DNA from: Streptomyces gilvus
Lineage (GTDB): Bacteria; Actinomycetota; Actinomycetes; Streptomycetales; Streptomycetaceae
DNA: 64,000 nt
Assembly (NCBI RefSeq): GCF_022513565.1
Contig: NZ_JAKWBE010000023.1
Coordinates: 62,001-126,000, forward strand
Direction of reading: 5' to 3'
The notes under the pieces were generated by a model. It had not been told where the DNA came from. It saw nothing but the letters and a program-made list of their open reading frames with translations, and did not search any database. The position numbers and the translations under genes were made by a program. Shown here one piece after another: positions 42,260-49,212 of the stretch. Within the stretch, counting starts at the first letter, position 1; every line of letters begins with the position of its first letter.

Positions 42260-43935
42260 AGCAGAGCCTCCGGGATGTCCAGATGGCGGGAGCGCAGCCA
42301 TTCGCCGAGCGCCTTGGCCTGCGGATCGAAGCGGTGCTGGGCGGCGACGCCCTCGCCGAGGATCCCCTCGACCACGAAGTTCAGGGCGCGCAGGTTCGGC
42401 AGGACGTGCCGGACGACGGGCAGTTCACCGGACTCGGGGATCAACTCCCGGAAGCGGTCCACCGTCAGCTCATGGACGAGCCACCGCCAGGCCTCCTCCG
42501 TCCGCACCCACACCCCCACGTTGGCGTTCCCGCCCTTGTCCCCACTGCGGGCCCCGGCGAGGAGCCCGAGCGGAGCACGGCGGACGGGCCCGGCGGGAAG
42601 AGGTTCCGGCAGTTCGACGGCCGGTGGATCGTCGAGTACGAGGGTGTCGTGGGCCGGCGCCACCGGCTCCCGGCGCCCGTCATGGAGGACGGCCACATGG
42701 TCGACGGCACCCTGGGGGACGTACACATCCTCGAAGACCCCATACGGCGAGCCCTTTCCAGGGGGCGCCAGCACATGGAACCCCGGGTAGCTGGCCAGCG
42801 CCAGCTCGACGGCGGCCCCGCTCAGCGCCCGCCCCACCGCCTCCTGGTCCGTATCCCGCACCACGAGCCTGAGCAGCGCGCTCGCCGTCTCCTCGGTGGA
42901 CGCGTCGGCCCGGTCGGTACGCGCCAACTCCCACCGCACGTCCGCGACCTTGCTCACCGCCGGCTCCATCTGCTCCCGCACGAGCGCGGCCTTGGCCTCG
43001 ATGTCGAGGCCGGTCAGGACGAAGACGACCTCGTTGCGGAAGCCGCCGAGCCGGTTGAGGCCGACCTTGAGGGTCGGCGGCGGCGCCTCACCGCGCACCC
43101 CGTCGATCCGCACCCGGTCCGGTCCGTCCTGAGTGAGCCGTACGGTGTCCAGCCGTGCGGTGACGTCCGGCCCCGCGTACCGGGCGCCCCCGGTCTCGTA
43201 CAGCAGCTGCGCGGTGACGGTCCCGACGTCGACGAAGCCACCGGTGCCGGGATGCTTGGTGACGACGGAGCTGCCGTCCTCATGGATCTCCGCCAGCGGA
43301 AAACCGGGCCGCCGGACGTCACGACCCCCCTCCGCGAAGAACGCGTAGTTGCCGCCGGTGGCCTGCGTCCCGCACTCCAGGACATGCCCGGCGACGACGG
43401 CCCCCGCGAGCCGGTCGTACTCCCCCGGCCCCCAGCCGAAGTGGGCGGCGGCGGGCCCGGTGACCAGCGCGGCGTCCGTCACGCGCCCGGTGACCACGAC
43501 GTCCGCGCCCTCCCGCAGACAGGCGGCGATCCCGAAACCGCCGAGGTAGGCGTGGGCGGCGAGGCTGCCCGGGTGGGCGGCGGTGAGGTCGTCGCCCTCG
43601 ACATGGGCGACCCGCACGGGGATGCCGAGCCGGTCCGCCAACTGCCGTACCCGGTCCGCCAGTCCGGCCGGATTGAGCCCGCCGGCATTGGCGACGATCC
43701 GCACCCCGCGCGCGTGGGCGAGCCCCAGACACTCCTCCAGCTGCCGCAGGAAGGTACGGGCGTAACCGGCGCCGGGATCCTTCAGCCGGTCCCGTCCGAG
43801 GATCAGCATGGTCAGTTCGGCCAGATAGTCCCCGGTCAACACGTCCAGCTCACCGCCGGTGAGCATCTCACGCATGGCGTCGAAACGGTCGCCGTAGAAG
43901 CCGGAGGCGTTGCCGATGCGCAGGGCCGCCGTCAT
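42256..43935 (-). CDS. acyclic terpene utilisation AtuA-like protein
   Basis: A 559-aa protein of the AtuA/DUF1446 family. Signature segments: IGNASGFYGDRFDAM at the N-terminus, NAGGLNPAGLADRV, VVTGRVTDAALV and ARSGDKGGNANVGVWV. The family is needed for acyclic terpene (citronellol/geraniol) catabolism in Pseudomonas, but its reaction is not established. Its association with a GyMVG-type carboxylase supports a branched or isoprenoid acyl-CoA route here. It overlaps both neighbours by 4 bp. Confidence 0.92.
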   Translation of the reverse strand: MTAALRIGNASGFYGDRFDAMREMLTGGELDVLTGDYLAELTMLILGRDRLKDPGAGYARTFLRQLEECLGLAHARGVRIVANAGGLNPAGLADRVRQLADRLGIPVRVAHVEGDDLTAAHPGSLAAHAYLGGFGIAACLREGADVVVTGRVTDAALVTGPAAAHFGWGPGEYDRLAGAVVAGHVLECGTQATGGNYAFFAEGGRDVRRPGFPLAEIHEDGSSVVTKHPGTGGFVDVGTVTAQLLYETGGARYAGPDVTARLDTVRLTQDGPDRVRIDGVRGEAPPPTLKVGLNRLGGFRNEVVFVLTGLDIEAKAALVREQMEPAVSKVADVRWELARTDRADASTEETASALLRLVVRDTDQEAVGRALSGAAVELALASYPGFHVLAPPGKGSPYGVFEDVYVPQGAVDHVAVLHDGRREPVAPAHDTLVLDDPPAVELPEPLPAGPVRRAPLGLLAGARSGDKGGNANVGVWVRTEEAWRWLVHELTVDRFRELIPESGELPVVRHVLPNLRALNFVVEGILGEGVAAQHRFDPQAKALGEWLRSRHLDIPEALL

Positions 43936-44726
43936 GCGCCCTCCCCCTTCGGCGGGCGCCCGGCGCCGGGCGGTCCGGCGAAGGCCTGGGCGATGTCCAG
44001 CCAGCGGTCGGCGTCGGGGCCGACGGCTTCGAGGGCGAGGTCGGCGCGGTGGGCGCGCTGGGTGACGAGGAGACAGAAGTCCAGGGCGGGCCCGGTGACA
44101 CGGTCGTCAGTGTCCTCCGGGCCGAAGATCCACAACTCCCCGGACGGCGCGGTGAGTTCCACGCGGAACTCCTCGAACGGCACGGGCAGCCCGTGCACGC
44201 CGAAGGCGAAGTCGCGGGTGCGGACGCCGAGGCGGACGATGTGCCGGAGCCGGTCGGTGGGAGTGCGCTTCACGCCGAGCGCGTCGGCCACGTCCATGCC
44301 ATGGGCCCAGGTCTCCATGAGACGGGCGGTGGCCATGGAGGCGGTGGACATGGGCGGGCCGTACCAGGGGAAGCGGGCGCCCTCGGGTGCGGCGCGCAGG
44401 GCCGCCTCCAGCGCCTCGCGTCCGGCCCGCCAGTCGGCGAGCAGCCGCTCGGGCGGCTTCCCGGCCCCCTCCTCCGCGCCGTTGTCGACGAAGTCGCCGG
44501 GGGCGGCCAGCGCCCTCTCGACCTCGCGGGAGAAGGCCTCCCGATCGGTCACCGCCAGCACCGAGGAGTGGTCGGTCCAGGCGAGATGGGCGATCTGGTG
44601 GGCGATGGTCCAGCCTGCCGCGGGAGTCGCGAGCGCCCATTGCTCCGGGCTCAACTCGGCCACGAGCCGGTCGAGTTCCTCGCTCTCCGCACGCAGGTCG
44701 TCGATGACGGGCGTCGGGTCGGCCAT
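43932..44726 (-). CDS. TIGR03084 family metal-binding protein (DinB/MDMPI-like)
   Basis: A 264-aa protein with a DinB-like four-helix start (WTIAHQIAHLAWTDH supplies metal-binding His) and a second His in METWAHGMDVADALG. It matches my memory of the TIGR03084 family, usually encoded with AtuA and carboxylases. Function unproven; mycothiol-dependent isomerisation is one possibility. It is the first gene of the eight-gene operon, with an operator-bearing promoter directly upstream. Confidence 0.88.
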   Translation of the reverse strand: MADPTPVIDDLRAESEELDRLVAELSPEQWALATPAAGWTIAHQIAHLAWTDHSSVLAVTDREAFSREVERALAAPGDFVDNGAEEGAGKPPERLLADWRAGREALEAALRAAPEGARFPWYGPPMSTASMATARLMETWAHGMDVADALGVKRTPTDRLRHIVRLGVRTRDFAFGVHGLPVPFEEFRVELTAPSGELWIFGPEDTDDRVTGPALDFCLLVTQRAHRADLALEAVGPDADRWLDIAQAFAGPPGAGRPPKGEGA

Positions 44727-44757
44727 GGGGCGAGCATGGCAGGGGCCCCAGAAACAA

Positions 44758-44771
44758 GCAAGCGTGCTTGC
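44758..44771. promoter_or_regulatory. operator palindrome GCAAGCGTGCTTGC in atu/liu-type operon promoter
   Basis: Arms GCAAGC and GCTTGC around a GT centre, extended by AAGCA repeats. On the minus strand TTGTGG (-35) and TAATGC (-10), 18 bp apart, sit just before it, so the palindrome overlaps the transcription start. This fits a TetR-type repressor, plausibly the operon's own regulator at 34747. Confidence 0.65.
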
Positions 44772-44854
44772 ATTAATCGGCCCGGAAGGTTTTCCACAAC
44801 TCCGGGACCTGCGCGCGACCGTTCCGCTACTCTGAGTGACGGGAGGTGGTGGCC

Positions 44855-45004
44855 GTGCATATCCGCGAACTTGATCCCAGCGCGTCGCCCTTGGACTGCT
44901 ACGGCTACGAGCTCTCCTCGAGGGAGTCGGCCGCCCTGATCGCCCGCGTGATGGAGGAACGCTATGGAGAGCAACCTGGACGTGACGCGAGTGCAGTGGC
45001 GTAA
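44855..45004 (+). CDS. short ORF, possible remnant of XRE/DUF397-partner regulator
   Basis: A 49-aa ORF beginning VHIRELDPSASPLDCYGYEL, with GGGAGG 8 nt upstream. The LDPSASPLDxYGYEL start resembles the N-terminus of Streptomyces XRE regulators paired with DUF397 proteins, but the HTH is missing and the next residues (SSRESAALIARVMEERYG) look like the end of such a protein. It may be an internally deleted remnant. It overlaps the DUF397 gene by 41 bp, as intact pairs often do. Confidence 0.5.
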   Translation: MHIRELDPSASPLDCYGYELSSRESAALIARVMEERYGEQPGRDASAVA

Positions 45005-45239
45005 GTCGTCGTACAGCGGCAGCAGCGGCGAGTGCATCGAGTGCGCCCCTCTGGGCACCGCCGCGTGGGCCAAGTCTTCCTACAGCGGCGACACCGGAGG
45101 TGACTGCGTAGAGGTTGCCGACGTGGCCCCCCACATAGCCGTCCGCGACTCCAAGAACCCGTCCGCCGGGGTGCTCACCCTCAGCCCGACCGCCTTCTCC
45201 GCCTTCGTTCGGGGGGTCGCCGAGAACGCTCACCGGTGA
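44964..45239 (+). CDS. DUF397 domain-containing protein (duplicated motif)
   Basis: A 91-aa protein with two partial DUF397 units: VQWRKSSYSGSSGECIE and AWAKSSYSGDTGGDCVEVAD, then the usual VRDSKNPSAGVLTLSPTAFSAF. DUF397 proteins are small Streptomyces partners of XRE regulators, linked to development and antibiotic control (BldB-like context is not claimed). The normal XRE partner upstream seems deleted, so this copy may be orphaned. Confidence 0.88.
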   Translation: MESNLDVTRVQWRKSSYSGSSGECIECAPLGTAAWAKSSYSGDTGGDCVEVADVAPHIAVRDSKNPSAGVLTLSPTAFSAFVRGVAENAHR

Positions 45240-45256
45240 GGGTCAGGCAGGCCACG

Positions 45257-45350
45257 TCACGCCACGCGTACCGCCTCGGCCGCTTCTCGGTAGATGGCCG
45301 CAGCTCGGGCCAAGTGGTCCCGCGCCTCGTCAGGACCGGGGTCTGTGCCC
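45257..45350 (-). pseudogene. 3' remnant of an unrecognised gene
   Basis: A reverse-strand fragment reading DEARDHLARAAAIYREAAE and ending VRVA-stop, a helical amphipathic tail typical of longer proteins. No start codon or upstream domain remains; the frame is lost toward 45400. It supports this patch being a deletion scar. Confidence 0.35.
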
Positions 45351-45420
45351 GCCGCCCGGGAAGAGGACCCCGAACGTGCCGCGCCCGGCTCTGAGCGCGC
45401 AGCGACTCCCCGGTGTGGTG

Positions 45421-46656
45421 TCACCAGTCGAGTTCCTCGATCCGGGAGGCCAGGAACCGCCGCTCGACAGCATTCTCGGTGAGCATGAGCGCTTCCTCAT
45501 AGGCGGTCCTGGCGTCGTCATGTCGGCCGAGGCGGCGCAGGAAGTCGGCGCGTGCTGCGGCGAGGTAGCCGTAGGTGGACAGTTGTGGGTTGTCTCCGAG
45601 TTCGTCCAGTGCGGCTAGGCCGGCTTCGGGGCCGTGGGCGAGACCGACCGCGGCCGCCCGGTTGAGGGCTACGACGGGGGATGGCCAGTACTGGATCAAC
45701 AGGTCGTACAGGCCCACCAGTTCCGCCCAGTCGGTATGCTCCCAGCTCGGAGACTCGGCGTGTACCGCAGCGATCGCAGCCATGACGGACCACCGGCTGG
45801 GGCGGCCGCAGCGCAGGGAATGCCCGATCAGCGAGAGGCCTTCGGCGATGGCGGCCCGGTCCCAGCGGCTGCGGTCCTGATCGGCGAGGAGCTGGAGGTG
45901 GCCCTCGTCGTCGACCCTGGTGGCCCCGCGGGCGTTGGTGAGCAGGATCAGCGAGAGCAGCGCGGCCACACTGGGATCATCGGGGAGCAGGGTGTGCAGC
46001 ATCCGGGCCAGATCGAGCGCGCGTTCGCACAGGTCGACCCGCAGGAGTTGGTCACCGACGGGTGCAGTGTGCCCGGTGCTGTAAATCAGATGGACGACGG
46101 TGAGCACCGCGTCGATTCGCTGGGACAGTTCGCCACCGGCGGGGACAAGGTACGGGATCCGGGCATGGGCAATCTTTTTCTTGGCCCTGGTGATCCGTGC
46201 CGCCATGGTGGGTTCGCTGACCAGGAAGGCGCGGGCGGTCTCGGCGGTGCTCAGTCCGCACAGCAGTCGCAGGGACAGGGCGACCTGAGCCTCCTGGGGA
46301 AGGCTGGGGTGGCAGCAGGTGAAGATGAGCCGCAGCCGGTCGTCCGGGACTTCGTCGGGCTCGACGATCTCGGGCTCCGCCAGGACGTCGGTCACGAGCT
46401 TGGGCATCGTGCGGTGCGCCGCGTCCTGATGACGCAGCAGTTCAAGAGCTCGTCGCCGGGCAACCGTGGTCAACCAGGCCCCCGGTTTGACGGGGATACC
46501 TTTTTCGCCCCAGGTGCCCAGCGCCTGCGCGTACGCGTCCTGGACGCATTCCTCAGCCACGTCCAGGTCGCGAGTCACACGCACGGTGGCGGCGAGGACG
46601 AACGCCCACTCGGTACGGTGCGCCACCGCGACCGCCGCGTTGACCTCAGCACTCAT
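45421..46656 (-). CDS. ECF42-type RNA polymerase sigma factor with C-terminal extension
   Basis: A 411-aa sigma factor. Region 2 spans about residues 12-85 (ECVQDAYAQALGTWGEKGIP, WLTTVARRRALELLR), region 4 about 115-165 (LRLLCGLSTAETARAFLVSEPTMAARITRAKKKI), and a 240-residue TPR-like C-terminal domain (DUF6596-like) replaces an anti-sigma factor. In ECF42 systems the C-terminal extension is needed for activity and the gene is paired with a DGPF protein, exactly as here (divergent, 42 bp). ATG at 46656; an ATG at 46677 is also possible. Confidence 0.92.
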   Translation of the reverse strand: MSAEVNAAVAVAHRTEWAFVLAATVRVTRDLDVAEECVQDAYAQALGTWGEKGIPVKPGAWLTTVARRRALELLRHQDAAHRTMPKLVTDVLAEPEIVEPDEVPDDRLRLIFTCCHPSLPQEAQVALSLRLLCGLSTAETARAFLVSEPTMAARITRAKKKIAHARIPYLVPAGGELSQRIDAVLTVVHLIYSTGHTAPVGDQLLRVDLCERALDLARMLHTLLPDDPSVAALLSLILLTNARGATRVDDEGHLQLLADQDRSRWDRAAIAEGLSLIGHSLRCGRPSRWSVMAAIAAVHAESPSWEHTDWAELVGLYDLLIQYWPSPVVALNRAAAVGLAHGPEAGLAALDELGDNPQLSTYGYLAAARADFLRRLGRHDDARTAYEEALMLTENAVERRFLASRIEELDW

Positions 46657-46698
46657 CGTGTCACCCTTCCCTTGCAAGAGGACTCTACGGAGGTTTCC

Positions 46699-47046
46699 AT
46701 GCCGCGGTACCTACTGATGATTTACGAGGAGGAGGCCAGATGGGCTCGGCTGAGCCCGGAGGCCGCCGACAAGATCATGGAAGATCACGATGCCTTCAAG
46801 ACCGCCAACAGCAGGCATCTGCGTGGCGGCAACCCGCTCATGCCGACAGCGACGGCGACCACGGTGAGGAAGGACCCGGACGGTGGACTCGTCGTCACCG
46901 ATGGCCCGTTCGCCGAGACCAAGGAGGCTCTCGGAGGCTACTACCTTGTTGAGGTGTCCGACCTGGACGAGGCGCTGGCGATCGCCGAGCAGGTGCCGGC
47001 GCCGTTCGGTTTCGTAGAGGTCCGCCCGGTACGAGAGTTGGCCTGA
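46699..47046 (+). CDS. DGPF/YCII-domain protein, ECF42 partner
   Basis: A 115-aa YCII-related protein with the DGPF motif seen in VVTDGPFAETKEALGGYYLVE. These are small dimeric cytosolic proteins that are usual targets of ECF42 sigma factors; their reaction is unknown. GGAGG upstream supports the ATG. A strong hairpin terminator follows (47062-47094). Confidence 0.93.
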   Translation: MPRYLLMIYEEEARWARLSPEAADKIMEDHDAFKTANSRHLRGGNPLMPTATATTVRKDPDGGLVVTDGPFAETKEALGGYYLVEVSDLDEALAIAEQVPAPFGFVEVRPVRELA

Positions 47047-47061
47047 TCGGCGGCTGGGCGA

Positions 47062-47094
47062 CCCCGGTGCCCACCAGCAGCGCAGGCACCGGGG
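47062..47094. terminator. bidirectional terminator
   Basis: CCCCGGTGCC (47062-47071) pairs with GGCACCGGGG (47085-47094) around a 13-nt loop. It lies between the convergent DGPF and SnoaL-like genes. Confidence 0.75.
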
Positions 47095-47101
47095 CGCCAG
47101 G

Positions 47102-47512
47102 TCAACGGCGGGCGGACGGCACCTGGTCGGACCAGAACCGCTGATACTCGGCTGAACCGTAGTTCACGAAGCGGTGGCAGTGATCACCGGTGAACGACCA
47201 CACGTGTGCGCCGGTCCAGGCCACCGTGTGGCCCTGCGGGCTGCCCGACTCGCGGGTGAGCACGATGGCGTGGTCGTCGTCAGCGACGACCGCCACGATC
47301 TCGACACGCAGGCTACCCTCGTAGACCTCCATCATCTTGGCGAAGAACTCCGGCACCTCGGCCTTGCCCCGATAGGTGCCGGCCAGCGGGCCCAGCGTCG
47401 AGTCGATCCAGGTGACGTCATCGGTCAGCAGACCGAGCATGGGCTGCATGTCGCCCTGTTCGAGAGCCTGGTATGCCTGGTGCAGTCGTGTGGCGTTGGG
47501 GTGGGTGGTCAT
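47102..47512 (-). CDS. SnoaL/NTF2-like protein
   Basis: A 136-aa alpha+beta barrel protein: LHQAYQALEQGDMQPMLGLL, then DDVTWIDSTLGPLAGTYRGK and a late HRFVNYGSAEYQRFW. This fold covers polyketide cyclases, isomerases and proteins of unknown role. No cluster partner suggests a substrate. It may belong to the ECF42 regulon by position (inference). ATG at 47512. Confidence 0.88.
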   Translation of the reverse strand: MTTHPNATRLHQAYQALEQGDMQPMLGLLTDDVTWIDSTLGPLAGTYRGKAEVPEFFAKMMEVYEGSLRVEIVAVVADDDHAIVLTRESGSPQGHTVAWTGAHVWSFTGDHCHRFVNYGSAEYQRFWSDQVPSARR

Positions 47513-47655
47513 GGCCGTGTCTCCGATCTCATCGTCCCGGCCTCGTCTGCCGGATCTGTACCTCCGATGCGCGACGGCCTCCCGGATCGACAACCCGACG
47601 GAAAATTCTTTGGTCAGCGTGCGGCGGCTCATACTCCAGCTGTAGATCGTGATCT

Positions 47656-47810
47656 TCATGGCTGGGATGCGGCTTGCCGCCGGTAGTGACTGGTGCGTGA
47701 TCGTGCCTGGTGGCGGCCGCGCCAGTCGGACCAGGCAAGCGGGTGGGCCGCGTCGCGGACGGGCCGGGCGACGAGAGCGATGAATAGGCGGCGGAGATCC
47801 TCGGCCGGGC
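47656..47810 (-). pseudogene. transposase C-terminal remnant
   Basis: The reverse strand reads AEDLRRLFIALVARPVRDAA and then LAWSDWRGRHQARSRTSHYRR before a stop, like the C-terminus of Streptomyces DDE transposases. The remainder of the transposase and any inverted repeats are missing. The fragment abuts a truncated TetR gene. Confidence 0.6.
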
Positions 47811-47811
47811 G

Positions 47812-48138
47812 GTGCTGCGCAGGCGGGGTGCGGTCCGGGTGGTCGTCGCCTCGACCATCGCGAAACCCTCGGCGTCGAAGGACCGTCCCGCCCACCGCTT
47901 CGGACTCATCGAGCACGCTCTCGCCCCGTGGGCCGAGACATGCGGTTCCGCTCGGCGCGCGGACGTTGAGCAGCTGGTCCGCGATCTCGCCCTCGTGATC
48001 AACGCCGAATCGCTGCTCGCCCTGATCGACCTCTGCGGTCTGGCCCCAGACGAGGCGGTCGCGAGCCTCGTGACCACCGCACGACACATGACCGCGGCGG
48101 CGGTCGCGGCCGTCCCCGGGGGACCCGACGCCGGCTGA
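47812..48138 (+). pseudogene. truncated TetR-family regulator (ligand domain only)
   Basis: The last 90 or so codons read HRFGLIEHALAPWAET, then VEQLVRDLALVINAESLLAL and DEAVASLVTTARHMTAA, which matches the C-terminal ligand-binding half of a TetR protein. The DNA-binding half is absent, replaced by the transposase remnant, so an insertion followed by deletion probably destroyed it. Overlapping ORFs start at 47812 but no ribosome binding site fits. Confidence 0.6.
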
Positions 48139-48166
48139 ACCGCCGGCCGGCCCGGCAGGGCGCGCG

Positions 48167-49099
48167 TCAGGAGACCGTCGCCTCCGGCAGGGACGTCTTG
48201 CCCCGCCCCACCTGCGTCCGTACCGCCCCCATGCTCGCGCCGATGACCAGGGCGATCGCCGCCGCCTGGACGGGGCTCAGGGTCTGGCCCAGGATGAGGA
48301 AACCGGCCGTCGCGGCGAGGGCCGGCTCCAGGCTCATGAGGATCGCGAAGGTGGGCGCGGGCAGACGGCGCAGGGCCAGCAGCTCCAGGGTGTAGGGGAG
48401 GACGGAGGACATCACCGCCACCGCGGAGCCCAGCGCGATCGTCACCGGGTCCGCCAGCTTCGTACCCGACTCGGCGATCCCCAGCGGCAGCATCAGCAGC
48501 GCCCCCACGCCCATCGCCAGCGCCAGCCCGTCCGCCTGCGGGAAGCGGCGGCCCGTGCGGGCGCTGAAGACGATGTACGCCGCCCACATGGCCCCCGCGC
48601 CCAGCGCGAAGGCGACGCCCAGCGGGTCGAGGGCGCCGAAGTCGCCGCCGCCGAGCAGGAACACGCCCACGAGGGCGAGGGCGGCCCACACGGCGTTGAT
48701 CAGGCGGCGGGAGGCGAGGACGGAGAGGGCGAGCGGGCCGAGGACCTCCAGGGTGACCGCCGCGCCGAGCGGGATGCGGTCGACGGCCTGGTAGAACAGG
48801 CCGTTCATCGCGCCCAGGGTCGCGCCGAAGGCGAGCACCGTGCCCCAGTCGGTGCGCGAGTGGCCGCGCAGCCGGGGACGGCAGACCAGCAGCAGGACCA
48901 CGGCCGCGGCGAGCAGGCGGAGGGTCACCACACCCAGCGCGCCCGCCCTGGGCATCAGGTTCACCGCCAGCGCCGCGCCGAACTGCACGGAGACGCCGCC
49001 CGACAGCACCAGGCCGATCGGGCCGAGCGAACCCCGGCCGCGCGCGGCCGCGGAGGCGGACGTCGTCGGCGAGGAAGTCGTCGTGCTGGGCGTGGTCAC
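48167..49099 (-). CDS. EamA/RhtA-type DMT family transporter
   Basis: A 310-aa membrane protein with ten predicted helices in two EamA repeats, e.g. VVTLRLLAAAVVLLLVC, VWAALALVGVFLLGGG and ALAATAGFLILGQTLSP. Related RhtA proteins export threonine and homoserine; the substrate here is unknown. The N-terminal 25 residues are Ser/Thr-rich and cytosolic. The GTG start is the only one before that tail. Confidence 0.92.
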   Translation of the reverse strand: MTTPSTTTSSPTTSASAAARGRGSLGPIGLVLSGGVSVQFGAALAVNLMPRAGALGVVTLRLLAAAVVLLLVCRPRLRGHSRTDWGTVLAFGATLGAMNGLFYQAVDRIPLGAAVTLEVLGPLALSVLASRRLINAVWAALALVGVFLLGGGDFGALDPLGVAFALGAGAMWAAYIVFSARTGRRFPQADGLALAMGVGALLMLPLGIAESGTKLADPVTIALGSAVAVMSSVLPYTLELLALRRLPAPTFAILMSLEPALAATAGFLILGQTLSPVQAAAIALVIGASMGAVRTQVGRGKTSLPEATVS

Positions 49100-49212
49100 G
49101 GGCGGTCCAGGTGATCGGCTCGGGTTCGTTCAGCGTGCTGCACTGCGAGGTCTACGGTAATAGACCCGGTCAGGCGTGTGAACCCGTTTTGCAGCTGTCC
49201 CGCATGCTGGAA

